Positions 1 to 6,838 are shown, numbered from the stretch's first letter. The stretch: DNA of 9,127 nucleotides from JAABYT01 sp041581935 (GCA_041581935.1 JBFICP010000125.1:1-9127), one strand, 5' to 3'. The notes: generated by a model from the sequence alone, not told the origin. Made by a program: numbers and translations.

Positions 1-149
1 CTAAGGCAACCCGATGAATGCTTGATATTCAATCGCTTGCGACCGCATTGGCGGTCATGCCGAGCGGCCGGCGCGCGCCCCGCCAGCGGCTCCCCCGGTG
101 CCGCCGGCATGTGCATAAGCGGACCTTGGGGGGACGCTCCGTGGCCCCC
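1..149. other. Non-coding left edge, no gene supported
   Basis: I see no convincing coding region here. Open frames crossing the stretch are high-GC shadows continuing antisense to the LysR gene. It contains a perfect 6-base inverted repeat with a 4-base loop (GACCGC at 41-46, GCGGTC at 51-56) and a small AT-rich palindrome at 22-32. Neither is followed by a T-run on either strand, so I do not call a terminator from them. The stretch may be the space between the LysR gene and a neighbour outside the window. Confidence 0.5.
128..149 (-). terminator. GC-rich hairpin just after the LysR stop codon
   Basis: Directly downstream of the minus-strand stop codon (150-152) the sequence folds as a G-run at 129-133 against a C-run at 145-149. 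Inside it ACG (134-136) pairs with CGT (140-142) around a CTC loop, with a GG bulge. The position suits a transcript end for the LysR gene, but no T-run follows on the minus strand. A classical intrinsic terminator is therefore not demonstrated; it could be an RNA-stabilising hairpin or chance in GC-rich DNA. Confidence 0.25.
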
Positions 150-1052
150 TCAGACACGCTCCTCGCGCCAGTACGCGCGCGCGAAATCGAGCAGCTCTTC
201 GATGGCACGCACGCGGAACTTCTGCTTCTGGTGCACGAACGAGAACGCTCGCTCGAGCGGCGGATCCAGCTCGACACAGGTCAACGTTCCCAGCGCCAGC
301 TCCTTGCCGATAGTGCTGCGCGAGAGGATCGAGATGCCCATGCCCGCCTCGATGGCGCCCTTGATGGATTCCGGGCTGCCGAGCTCCATGACGATGGTCA
401 GGTCCGCCGGCTCGAGCCCCGCGCCCCTGAGGTAATCCAGGGTCACCTCGCGGGTGCCCGAGCCCTCCTCGCGGGCGATGAACGGGTAGCTCAGGACATC
501 CGCCACCGGCAGGCAAGTGCTCCCGGCCAGCGGATGATCCGGCGCCAGCACCGCCACCAGTTTGTCGATGCGGCAGATTTCCACCACCAGGTTCTTGTTG
601 GCCACCGGGGCCTCGACAATGCCGAGATCGATCTCGTTGTCTTCCACCATGGCGACGATGCCGTCGGTGTTCGAAACCTGCAGGCGAATGACGACGTCGG
701 GAAACTTGCGCTTGAAGGTTCCGAGCAGTGAAGGCAGCAGGTATTCGGCGATGGTGGTGCTGGCGCCGACGATGACGACCCCGGAAATCTCGCCGGTGAG
801 GGCGCGCACGTCGCCCTCCATGCGCGAATAGAGCTCGAATATCTGCTTGGCGTAGTGGTATACGCGCTCGCCGGCATCGGTGAGACTGATACGGTTGTGG
901 GTCCGGTCGAAGAGTCTGGTATTGAACTGATCCTCGAGCTGGCGAACCTGGAAGGTGACAGCCGGTTGCGTCATGTGCAGCGCCGCGGCGGCCTTGGTGA
1001 AGCTCAGATGCTTGGCCACCGAGTAGAACACCTGCAAACGTCGATCCGACAT
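150..1052 (-). CDS. LysR-family transcriptional regulator (CysL/CbbR-like group)
   Basis: A 300-residue protein of normal LysR length, acting as a DNA-binding regulator in the cytoplasm. Residues about 3-62 form the winged helix-turn-helix, with SFTKAAAALHMTQPAVT as the recognition region followed by a linker helix. Residues about 90-295 form the periplasmic-binding-protein-like effector domain. GASTTIAEYLLP (96-107) and the anion-pocket-like REEGSGTR (194-201) resemble the CysL/CbbR branch, which binds small anionic metabolites; the effector here is unknown. The ATG start gives the standard N-terminus, with a weak AGGGG ribosome-binding site upstream. The gene is divergent from djlA, and a T-N11-A dyad lies between them, so autoregulation is plausible. 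No adjacent metabolic gene identifies the target. Family is certain; the subgroup is an inference from motif resemblance. Confidence 0.93.
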   Translation of the reverse strand: MSDRRLQVFYSVAKHLSFTKAAAALHMTQPAVTFQVRQLEDQFNTRLFDRTHNRISLTDAGERVYHYAKQIFELYSRMEGDVRALTGEISGVVIVGASTTIAEYLLPSLLGTFKRKFPDVVIRLQVSNTDGIVAMVEDNEIDLGIVEAPVANKNLVVEICRIDKLVAVLAPDHPLAGSTCLPVADVLSYPFIAREEGSGTREVTLDYLRGAGLEPADLTIVMELGSPESIKGAIEAGMGISILSRSTIGKELALGTLTCVELDPPLERAFSFVHQKQKFRVRAIEELLDFARAYWREERV

Positions 1053-1129
1053 GGGCCGCCCCTGCTCGTGGAACCCGCAGCGATGTCACGCATCGCATGG
1101 CGTGAGGATACCGGGCCCCGGGAGTCGGC

Positions 1130-1137
1130 TATTATGT
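1130..1137. promoter_or_regulatory. Back-to-back -10-like elements between lysR and djlA
   Basis: On the plus strand TATTAT (1130-1135) matches 5 of 6 bases of the sigma70 -10 consensus, upstream of djlA. On the minus strand CATAAT (reading 1136-1131) also matches 5 of 6 and faces the LysR gene. They occupy almost the same bases, as in some divergent promoters. No good -35 hexamer is visible at 16-18 bases on either side, so activity would rest on an activator or on weak -35 contacts. This is inferred from sequence only. Confidence 0.35.
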
Positions 1138-1141
1138 GCGA

Positions 1142-1161
1142 ATTTTGGCGGACCCGAAAAT
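1142..1161. promoter_or_regulatory. Candidate LysR-type operator (AT-rich dyad)
   Basis: ATTTT (1142-1146) and AAAAT (1157-1161) are perfect inverted repeats 10 bases apart, and two inner pairs also match, giving 7 of 10 symmetric positions. The element fits the T-N11-A signature of LysR-family sites (T1145 to A1157) and is conspicuously AT-rich for this GC-rich window. It lies beside the two overlapping -10-like elements, around the likely djlA transcription start and in the -35 area of the LysR gene. Such a position would suit autorepression. Binding is an inference. Confidence 0.35.
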
Positions 1162-1183
1162 CGCGCCGGGGGCACACTCGGTC

Positions 1184-1996
1184 ATGAGCTGGTGGGGGAA
1201 GTTGCTCGGAGGTGGTGTCGGCTTCGTGCTCGGCGGGCCCCTGGGCGCGCTGATCGGCGCAGCCGTCGGCCACGGTTTCGACCGCGGCATCGACAGTCTC
1301 GATGACCCGGGTGAAGTCGCCGGAGACGCCGACGGGCGCGAACGCACCCAGACGGCTTTTTTCACCGCGACCTTCTCGGTCATGGGCCATATCGCCAAGG
1401 CCGACGGGCGCGTGAGCAGCAACGAGATCCGGGTTGCCAGCTCCGTCATGGAGCAAATGCAACTGTCGGCATCACAGAAGCGCCTCGCCCAGCATTTGTT
1501 CACCGAAGGCAAGGCCGCCGACTTTCCGCTCGACGACGTCATCGAGCAGTTCCGACGCGAGTGCGGCAACAACGCGAATCTGCATCGCATGTTCATGGAG
1601 ATCCAGCTGCACGCCGCGTACGCCGACGGGAGCATCGACGCCAACGTAAGGCGCATACTGAGTGACGTGGGGCGCCGCCTCGGCTACTCCGAGAGGCAGC
1701 TCGCGCAGATGGAGGCGATGGTCGCGGCCGGACTCAACTACTGGCGGCACCAAGGCGCATCCGCAGGCACGAGGTCGACCTCCCCGAGTCTCGACGACGC
1801 CTACGCGATTCTCAACATCACGCCCCAGAGCACCGATCAGGAGGTCAAGAGGGCCTACCGTCGTCTGATGAGCGAGCACCATCCCGACAAGCTGGTCGCC
1901 CGTGGCCTGCCCGAGGAGATGATGCGCATGGCGACCGAGAAGACCCAGGAGATCAAGGTCGCCTACGACCGCATCCGCGAGGCACGAGGGACGTGA
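1184..1996 (+). CDS. djlA: DjlA, membrane-anchored DnaJ-like co-chaperone
   Basis: From the ATG chosen here the protein has 270 residues, matching the usual DjlA length of about 271. It begins MSWWGKLLGG, like other DjlA proteins. Residues 7-29 form a glycine-rich transmembrane helix, the known dimerising anchor of the family. Residues about 55-185 form a TerB-like helical domain with acidic ADGR and ADGS repeats (73-76, 147-150). The C-terminal J-domain (about 203-268) contains HPD at 233-235, the motif that stimulates DnaK ATPase. A longer GTG start at 1136 is possible but overlaps the putative -10 element and adds residues unlike the family. DjlA is an inner-membrane protein with the J-domain in the cytoplasm, assisting DnaK in envelope-stress signalling. 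It lies 103 bases before rpe and divergent from the LysR gene. Confidence 0.95.
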   Translation: MSWWGKLLGGGVGFVLGGPLGALIGAAVGHGFDRGIDSLDDPGEVAGDADGRERTQTAFFTATFSVMGHIAKADGRVSSNEIRVASSVMEQMQLSASQKRLAQHLFTEGKAADFPLDDVIEQFRRECGNNANLHRMFMEIQLHAAYADGSIDANVRRILSDVGRRLGYSERQLAQMEAMVAAGLNYWRHQGASAGTRSTSPSLDDAYAILNITPQSTDQEVKRAYRRLMSEHHPDKLVARGLPEEMMRMATEKTQEIKVAYDRIREARGT

Positions 1997-2004
1997 GCAC
2001 GGTC

Positions 2005-2041
2005 CCTGCCCGGCCCCGCCGCAGGCGCGCGCCGCGGCAGG
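2005..2041 (+). terminator. Strong GC hairpin after djlA
   Basis: CCTGCC (2005-2010) pairs with GGCAGG (2036-2041). After one bulged base the stem continues with CGGC (2011-2014) against GCCG (2031-2034), giving about 10 pairs. It starts eight bases after the djlA stop and would end or stabilise the djlA transcript before the rpe operon. No T-run follows, so intrinsic termination is uncertain. Confidence 0.3.
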
Positions 2042-2064
2042 TGCCGCCGCTCGGGCACATGGGG

Positions 2065-2070
2065 TAAAGT
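2065..2070 (+). promoter_or_regulatory. Possible -10 element for the rpe operon
   Basis: TAAAGT lies 29 bases before the rpe ATG and matches 4 of 6 positions of the sigma70 -10 consensus, in the only AT-rich patch of the djlA-rpe gap. No clear -35 hexamer is visible 16-18 bases upstream. No Shine-Dalgarno sequence is obvious before the rpe start either. No tryptophan leader peptide or attenuator structure is visible. Confidence 0.25.
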
Positions 2071-2099
2071 TCAGCCCTTCTCGACCAAGCGAAACCGCT

Positions 2100-2777
2100 A
2101 TGCACGATCCCGTTATCGCTCCATCGATCCTCTCGGCCGACTTCGCGCGTCTTGGCGAGGAGGTCGACGCGGTGCTTGATGCCGGGGCCGACATGGTCCA
2201 TTTCGACGTCATGGACAATCACTATGTCCCCAACCTCACCATCGGTCCGCTGGTATGCGCGGCGCTGCGCGCGCACGGCATCGAAGCGCCCATCGACGTG
2301 CATTTGATGGTGAAGCCCGTGGATCGGATCGTCCCCGACTTCGCCGAGGCCGGTGCCACCTATATCACCTTTCACCCGGAAGCGTCAGAGCACGTGGATC
2401 GGACGCTCGCGCTGGTACGCGACTCGGGTTGCCGATCGGGGCTGGTGTTCAATCCGGCGACCCCGCTTGACCTTCTCGATCATGTCATGGACAAGATCGA
2501 CATGATCCTGATCATGTCGGTCAACCCGGGTTTCGGTGGCCAGAGCTTCATTCCCGGCGCGCTGGACAAGCTGCGCGCCGCCCGCGAACGCATCGATGCC
2601 AGCGGGCGGCCAATACGCCTCGAGATTGACGGCGGCGTGAAAGTGGACAACATCGCCGAAATTGCCGCCGCGGGCGCCGACACGTTCGTGGCCGGCTCGG
2701 CAATCTTCGGCGCCGGCGACTACCGCGCCACCATCAGCGCCATGCGCGAAGCCATCGAGCGTGGTCGTCGAGGGTGA
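2100..2777 (+). CDS. rpe: Ribulose-phosphate 3-epimerase
   Basis: This cytoplasmic enzyme interconverts ribulose 5-phosphate and xylulose 5-phosphate in the pentose phosphate pathway and, where present, the Calvin cycle. Its 225 residues form a complete single-domain TIM barrel of normal length. The N-terminal APSILSADF carries the substrate-contacting Ser9. The metal-binding and catalytic set is intact: His34 and Asp36 in VHFDVMDN, His68 in DVHLMV, and Asp177 in EIDGGV. The phosphate-binding elements MSVNPGFGGQ (139-148) and the late VAGSAIFG (197-204) are present. The ATG gives the standard N-terminus. It is the first gene of the rpe-gph-trpGDC cluster, and its stop codon overlaps the gph start by four bases, suggesting translational coupling. 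Identification is secure. Confidence 0.98.
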   Translation: MHDPVIAPSILSADFARLGEEVDAVLDAGADMVHFDVMDNHYVPNLTIGPLVCAALRAHGIEAPIDVHLMVKPVDRIVPDFAEAGATYITFHPEASEHVDRTLALVRDSGCRSGLVFNPATPLDLLDHVMDKIDMILIMSVNPGFGGQSFIPGALDKLRAARERIDASGRPIRLEIDGGVKVDNIAEIAAAGADTFVAGSAIFGAGDYRATISAMREAIERGRRG

Positions 2778-3478
2778 GCACGCGCATGCGACTGCCTCGG
2801 CTCGCGCTGGTGGACCTGGACGGCACGCTGATCGACACGCTGCCCGATATCGCATTTTGCGTCGACGAAATGCTGGTGCGTCTGGGACTCGATCCCGTCG
2901 GACCCGCGCGTGTCCGGGATTGGGTCGGCAACGGCGTCGATGTGCTCGTCGAGCGAGCGCTGTCGGGCCGTCTCGACCCGAGCACGGACCCGCAGCGTTG
3001 GGCGAGCGCGCTACCCACGTTCATGCAACTCTACGAAGAGCACACCAGCGGCCGCAGCCACGTCTACGACGGCGTGCACGACGGGCTCGAATACCTGCGC
3101 CGCGCCGGCGTCGCGCTCGGCTGCGTGACCAACAAACCGAGTCGCTATACCACGAAGCTGCTGTCGGCGTTCGGACTGGATGGTTATTTCCCCCTGGTCG
3201 TCAGCGGCGACAGCGTGACCCGCAGAAAGCCGCACCCGATGCCGCTTCTGCACGCCGCTCGACATTTTCACATCGAGCCCGGCGACGGATTACTGATCGG
3301 CGACTCCGCAAACGACGTTCAGGCGGCCAGAGCCGCAGGATTCCGCATCGTTTGCGTGACCTACGGATACAATCGCGGCGACGACATTCGCGCCTGGGAG
3401 CCCGATGCCGTGGTCGACTCGCTCTCTGAGCTCCCGAATCTGTTCGCGCGTCCCGATCGCACGTTAGCCGCAGGCTGA
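2774..3478 (+). CDS. gph: Phosphoglycolate phosphatase, HAD superfamily
   Basis: Gph hydrolyses 2-phosphoglycolate, formed by Rubisco oxygenation or repair of oxidised DNA ends, to glycolate. All HAD motifs are present in this 234-residue protein. VDLDGTLIDT (13-22) carries nucleophile Asp14 and Asp16. CVTNKP (117-122) holds Thr119 of motif II, Lys152 lies in RRKPHP, and LIGDSAND (174-181) carries the magnesium ligands Asp177 and Asp181. The helical cap contains WVGNGVDVLVERAL (50-63), typical of Gph proteins. The GTG start at 2774 overlaps the rpe stop in a GTGA arrangement; an in-frame ATG at 2786 is the alternative and would remove four residues. The rpe-gph pairing is common in proteobacteria. 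Another HAD sugar-phosphate specificity cannot be excluded, but context and the cap motif favour Gph. Confidence 0.94.
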   Translation: MSTRMRLPRLALVDLDGTLIDTLPDIAFCVDEMLVRLGLDPVGPARVRDWVGNGVDVLVERALSGRLDPSTDPQRWASALPTFMQLYEEHTSGRSHVYDGVHDGLEYLRRAGVALGCVTNKPSRYTTKLLSAFGLDGYFPLVVSGDSVTRRKPHPMPLLHAARHFHIEPGDGLLIGDSANDVQAARAAGFRIVCVTYGYNRGDDIRAWEPDAVVDSLSELPNLFARPDRTLAAG

Positions 3479-3484
3479 TCCGCC

Positions 3485-4162
3485 ATGCTGTTGATGATCG
3501 ACAACTACGACTCGTTTACCTACAACCTGGTGCAATACTTCGGTGAGCTCGGTGCCCGAGTGACCGTGTATCGCAACGACTGCATCTCCATCGCCGATAT
3601 CGCCGACATGGCGCCACAACACATCGTCGTCTCGCCGGGGCCCTGCACCCCCGACGACGCCGGCATCTCGCTCTCGGTGATCGAGCGCTTCGTCGATGAC
3701 ATCCCGATACTCGGTGTATGTCTGGGCCATCAATGCATCGCCCAGGCCTTCGGTGCACACATCGTTCATGCGTACACCACCATGCATGGTAAGACGTCCA
3801 TGATTCGCCATCGCGGCACGGGCGTCTTTCGCGGACTGCCTTCGCCGTTCGAGGCGACCCGCTATCATTCTCTGGCGGTCGCCGAAGAGTCGCTTCCGAC
3901 GTGCCTGAAAATCACCGCCCGCGCGCGCTCCGACGACGCGATGGCAGACGAGATCATGGCCGTCGAGCACACCGGCGCGAACGTCATCGGCGTACAATTT
4001 CATCCGGAAGCGATTCTGACCCGGCACGGTCATCGGTTGCTGGCCAATTTCCTCGAGCTCGGGCCGGCGTTCCCCGACGCGGCGCGCCTGTCCGCCAACG
4101 GGGCGCGCGAGGCTTCACGCACCACTTCGCTCCTGCCTGATAACCACCTGACCGAACACTAG
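3485..4162 (+). CDS. trpG: Anthranilate synthase component II (glutamine amidotransferase)
   Basis: This subunit releases ammonia from glutamine for anthranilate synthesis by TrpE; in some bacteria the same protein also serves PabB in folate synthesis. The class I amidotransferase triad is intact: Cys79 in GVCLGHQ, with His173 and Glu175 in QFHPEA. MIDNYDSFTYNLVQYFGELG near the N-terminus, SPGPCTPDDAGIS (50-62) and HGKTS (101-105) are characteristic of TrpG/PabA. Homologues usually run about 190-200 residues. This protein has 225, the extra being a tail of about 30 residues after FLELG (189-193) with no motif I recognise. The start lies six bases after the gph stop, so trpE is absent from its expected place. 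trpD follows after 13 bases, which favours the TrpG name over PabA. Confidence 0.95.
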   Translation: MLLMIDNYDSFTYNLVQYFGELGARVTVYRNDCISIADIADMAPQHIVVSPGPCTPDDAGISLSVIERFVDDIPILGVCLGHQCIAQAFGAHIVHAYTTMHGKTSMIRHRGTGVFRGLPSPFEATRYHSLAVAEESLPTCLKITARARSDDAMADEIMAVEHTGANVIGVQFHPEAILTRHGHRLLANFLELGPAFPDAARLSANGAREASRTTSLLPDNHLTEH

Positions 4163-4175
4163 CGGTAGCAAAGAC

Positions 4176-5192
4176 ATGGACATTCAATCGGCGATCCGAG
4201 CGGTGACCGAGCATCGCAGCCTTAGCCGCGACGAGATGACCTCGGTCATGCGGACCATCATGAGCGGTGAGGCGACTCAGTCGCAAATCGGCGGTTTTCT
4301 CATCGGGCTGCGCATGAAGGGCGAGACCGTGGAGGAGATCGCGGCGGCGGCCACGGTAATGCGCGAGCTCGCGACCCCCGTCGAAGTCGATGTCGAGCAT
4401 CTGGTGGACACCTGTGGTACCGGTGGCGACGGCAGCGGCACCTTCAATATTTCCACGGCCAGCGCTTTCGTCGCGGCCGGAGCGGGCGCCAGGGTGGCGA
4501 AGCACGGAAACCGATCAGCCTCGAGCAGCTCGGGAAGCGCCGACGTGCTCGAAGCGGCCGGTGTGAATCTGGAGCTGACCCCCGAGCAGGTCGCCCGCTG
4601 CATTCGTGAGGTCGGCGTCGGATTCATGTTCGCGCCGAAACACCACGGCGCGATGAAGCACGCCATCGGACCGCGCCGGGAGATGGCGGTGCGCACGATA
4701 TTCAACGTGCTCGGACCCCTGACCAATCCCGCCGGGGCGCCCAATCAGGTGGTCGGGGTGTTCAGCCGCGATCTCATCGAGCCCCTTGCGCAGGTGCTCG
4801 CCGAGCTCGGCAGCCGCCATGTTCTCGTCGTGCACTCGGAGGACGGACTCGACGAAATCAGCATCGGCGCCGAAACCCACATCGCGGAAGCCGAGGGTGG
4901 CCGTGTGCGAATCCACAGCATCCATCCCGGCGATTTCAGCATGCAGACCTCCGACCTGTCGAGCCTGCGCGTGACATCGCCCGAGCAAAGTCTCGAGATG
5001 CTGCGAGCGGTGTTCGACGGTAGCGAGGGCCCGGCACGCGACATCGTCACGCTGAATGCCGGCGCCGCCGTCTACGCCTCGGGCGTCTGCGGGGATTTGC
5101 GCGCCGGCGTCGCCGCGGCCCGAGAGTCGATTTCGAGCGGTGCGGCCAGGAAGTGCCTGGCGGACCTGGTCGCGCTCAGTTCGAGCTTCTGA
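4176..5192 (+). CDS. trpD: Anthranilate phosphoribosyltransferase
   Basis: TrpD transfers the phosphoribosyl group from PRPP to anthranilate, the second committed step of tryptophan synthesis. The 338-residue length is typical of the stand-alone enzyme, not fused to TrpG as in enterobacteria. An N-terminal helical domain (about 1-70) precedes the alpha/beta domain. Signature motifs include DTCGTGGDGSGTFNIST (78-94), which binds PRPP diphosphate. KHGNRSASSSSGSADVLEA (109-127) follows, then the anthranilate-site region FAPKHHGAMKHAIGPRREM (152-170) and the magnesium-binding DGLDEIS (223-229). The start is ATG, 13 bases after trpG, with only a weak purine-rich ribosome-binding site, consistent with coupled translation in an operon. 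Identification is secure. Confidence 0.98.
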   Translation: MDIQSAIRAVTEHRSLSRDEMTSVMRTIMSGEATQSQIGGFLIGLRMKGETVEEIAAAATVMRELATPVEVDVEHLVDTCGTGGDGSGTFNISTASAFVAAGAGARVAKHGNRSASSSSGSADVLEAAGVNLELTPEQVARCIREVGVGFMFAPKHHGAMKHAIGPRREMAVRTIFNVLGPLTNPAGAPNQVVGVFSRDLIEPLAQVLAELGSRHVLVVHSEDGLDEISIGAETHIAEAEGGRVRIHSIHPGDFSMQTSDLSSLRVTSPEQSLEMLRAVFDGSEGPARDIVTLNAGAAVYASGVCGDLRAGVAAARESISSGAARKCLADLVALSSSF

Positions 5193-5207
5193 AGCGCCTG
5201 CGATGCC

Positions 5208-6017
5208 ATGCCGCCAGACCGGCCCGATATTTTGAAGAAGATACTCGCCCGCAAAGCCGAGGAGGTCAGCGAGCGCAGCAACCGAATCAGCATGCGTGAG
5301 CTCGGCGCCCGCGTTGAGAGCATGCCCGCACCGAGGCCTTTCGCCGAAGCGCTGCGGGCGCGTGTGAGCACGGGCGGCGCCGCGGTCATCGCCGAGATCA
5401 AATGCGCGTCGCCGAGCCGAGGCGTACTGCGCAAGAATTTCGATCCCGGCGCCATTGCCCGGGATTACGAGGCGAGCGGCGCGGCGGCGTTATCGGTGCT
5501 GACCGATCACGACTTCTTCGCGGGCGACGACGCGCACCTGATGGACGCACGCGCGGCCTGCTCGTTACCGGTGTTGCGCAAGGACTTCACCATCGATGCC
5601 TATCAGGTCTATGAGGCGCGCGTGCTCGGGGCCGACTGCATTCTGTTGATCGTGGCGGCGCTCGGTGACGCGGCTATCAACGATCTCGCGGGGCTCGCCG
5701 TGCATCTGGGCATGGACGTTCTCGTCGAAGTTCACGACGCGAGTGAGCTCGAGCGCGTGCTGCATCTCGACCGGTTGATGCTCGGCATCAACAGCCGAAA
5801 TCTGCGCACTTTCGAAACCAGTCTCGATACCGTCGTCGAGTTGCTTGGCGCGATACCCGACGATCGCCTGGTCGTCGCCGAGAGCGGCATCCACACCCGC
5901 GATGACGTGCAGCGCCTCAGAGACGAGGGCGTTCACGTGTTTCTCGTCGGGGAGGCGTTCATGCGTGCCGAGCACCCCGGAGAGCGCCTCGCCTCCCTGT
6001 TCGCCGGGCATCTGTAG
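5208..6017 (+). CDS. trpC: Indole-3-glycerol phosphate synthase
   Basis: TrpC closes the indole ring by decarboxylating CdRP to indole-3-glycerol phosphate. The 269-residue protein is monofunctional, with no TrpF domain fused to the C-terminus. The catalytic residues are all recognisable: Glu63 and Lys65 in AEIKCASPSRG, Lys125 in VLRKDF, Glu174 in VEVHD, Asn195 in GINSRNL, and Glu225-Ser226 in VAESGIHT. LVGEAFMRA (246-254) is the late phosphate-binding stretch. Position 66, often Lys or Arg in relatives, is Cys here; it lies next to the essential lysine but is not itself catalytic. The ATG at 5208 is used; the nearby ATG at 5203 is out of frame. It follows trpD after 15 bases and is the last gene of the operon, convergent with crp. 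Confidence 0.97.
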   Translation: MPPDRPDILKKILARKAEEVSERSNRISMRELGARVESMPAPRPFAEALRARVSTGGAAVIAEIKCASPSRGVLRKNFDPGAIARDYEASGAAALSVLTDHDFFAGDDAHLMDARAACSLPVLRKDFTIDAYQVYEARVLGADCILLIVAALGDAAINDLAGLAVHLGMDVLVEVHDASELERVLHLDRLMLGINSRNLRTFETSLDTVVELLGAIPDDRLVVAESGIHTRDDVQRLRDEGVHVFLVGEAFMRAEHPGERLASLFAGHL

Positions 6018-6104
6018 GGCCGAGCCCGCGCGCAGCTGCAAGGCGACGCGCGCGAGCCGCGAGGTCCTCGTCCAGAGTACCGGCGTGTGGTTAGAGTGGC
6101 GGTG
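6018..6104. other. Convergent trpC-crp gap with GC hairpin
   Basis: This 87-base space separates two convergent stop codons. CGCGCGC (6027-6033) can pair with GCGCGCG (6048-6054) around a 14-base loop, but no T-run lies on either side. Some transcription-stopping role is expected from the convergent layout, yet no classical terminator is visible. Confidence 0.3.
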
Positions 6105-6740
6105 CTAGCGTGCGCCGAAGACCACGATGGTCTTGCCCGATACGGAGATCAGGGTCTCCTCCTCGAGATTCTTGAGCACTCGACCGACCATCTCCCGCGA
6201 GCAGCCGGCGATGCGCCCGAGCTCCTGGCGGGTGATGCGAATCTGCATGCCGTCGGGATGGGTCAGCGCGTCCGGCTGCTTGCAGAGATCCAGCAGCGCG
6301 CGCGCCACGCGACCCGACACGTCCATGAATGCGAGGTCGCCTACCTTGCGGCTGGTATTGCGAAGCCTGAGAGCCAGCTGCGCAAGCATCGCGTAGAGCA
6401 CCTCGGGCAGCTCCGCCGAGAGGCTGCGCAGACGTTCGTAGCTGATCTGCGCGACTTCACACTGCGTGCGCGCACGCACCCAGGCGCTGCGTTCGCGCTT
6501 CTCGTCGAACATGCCGATTTCGCCGAAGAAATCGCCCTCGTTCAAGTAGGCGAGCACGATTTCGTGGCCGTCGTCGTCCTCGATGAGCACGGACACCGAG
6601 CCTTTGACGAGATAGTAGAGCTCGTCCGAATAGTCGCCGGCATTGATGATCACCGTCTTGGCCGGGAAGGTCCTGCGATGGCAGTGCTCGAGAAACCGTG
6701 TAATGACTGCCTGTCTGTCAAACGCTTGATCTAGCGACAT
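6105..6740 (-). CDS. crp: cAMP receptor protein (CRP/Vfr type)
   Basis: A global transcription regulator of 211 residues that binds cAMP and then DNA as a dimer. The cyclic-nucleotide domain (about 12-120) carries GEIGMFDE (73-80) and ERSAWVRA (83-90), with Arg84 and Ser85 equivalent to E. coli Arg82 and Ser83. Thr129 and Ser130 in the long C-helix match Thr127 and Ser128, which contact cAMP across the dimer. The helix-turn-helix ITRQELGRIAGCSREMVGRV keeps Arg182, Glu183 and Arg187, so a TGTGA-type half-site is expected. The activating-region-1 loop THPDGMQ (160-166) is retained. Acidic residues replace the E. coli Lys52 region, as I recall for Pseudomonas Vfr. The ATG has a good GGAG ribosome-binding site six bases away. 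It is divergent from the OsmC-like gene, a pairing also found in E. coli and Pseudomonas. Confidence 0.96.
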   Translation of the reverse strand: MSLDQAFDRQAVITRFLEHCHRRTFPAKTVIINAGDYSDELYYLVKGSVSVLIEDDDGHEIVLAYLNEGDFFGEIGMFDEKRERSAWVRARTQCEVAQISYERLRSLSAELPEVLYAMLAQLALRLRNTSRKVGDLAFMDVSGRVARALLDLCKQPDALTHPDGMQIRITRQELGRIAGCSREMVGRVLKNLEEETLISVSGKTIVVFGAR

Positions 6741-6789
6741 ATTCTGCTCCGCAGGACGCTGGCGACTGGTAGTATCCTAAATCTTACTA

Positions 6790-6818
6790 AGTGTATGCGA
6801 GGCTCGGGCGCCTGTCGA
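6790..6818 (-). promoter_or_regulatory. Candidate sigma70 promoter for crp
   Basis: Read on the minus strand, TCGACA (6818-6813) matches 5 of 6 bases of the -35 consensus. It is followed after exactly 17 bases by TACACT (6795-6790), which matches 4 of 6 of the -10 consensus. The start of transcription would lie about 45 bases before the crp ATG. No TGTGA-N6-TCACA CRP site is recognisable in this gap, so CRP autoregulation is not visible. Confidence 0.4.
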
Positions 6819-6838
6819 CGCGATATCCTGAACGATTG

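Noticed and set aside
55..1098. Long minus-strand open frame of 347 codons overlapping the LysR gene
   Set aside because: It is a same-strand shifted frame over a clear LysR gene. Its translation is rich in Arg, Gly and Ala with no recognisable motif, as expected for GC-rich shadows.
1136..1183. Upstream GTG start for djlA adding 16 residues
   Set aside because: The GTG overlaps the putative -10 elements, and the extra residues do not resemble DjlA N-termini. The ATG at 1184 gives the family-typical start.
2662..3429. Plus-strand open frame of 255 codons overlapping rpe and gph
   Set aside because: The sequence is arginine- and alanine-rich without motifs, while the competing frames contain complete catalytic motifs of Rpe and Gph.
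3479..3484. Trp leader peptide or attenuator ahead of the trp genes
   Set aside because: Only six bases precede trpG, and no tandem Trp codons or competing hairpins are seen before rpe either.
6027..6054. CGCGCGC/GCGCGCG hairpin as an intrinsic terminator
   Set aside because: The arms are simple alternating GC runs expected by chance at this composition, the loop is long, and no T-run follows on either strand.
6087..6734. Plus-strand open frame of 215 codons covering nearly all of crp
   Set aside because: It is antisense to an unmistakable CRP. Its composition mirrors the complement of crp, no ribosome-binding site is evident, and no family is recognised.
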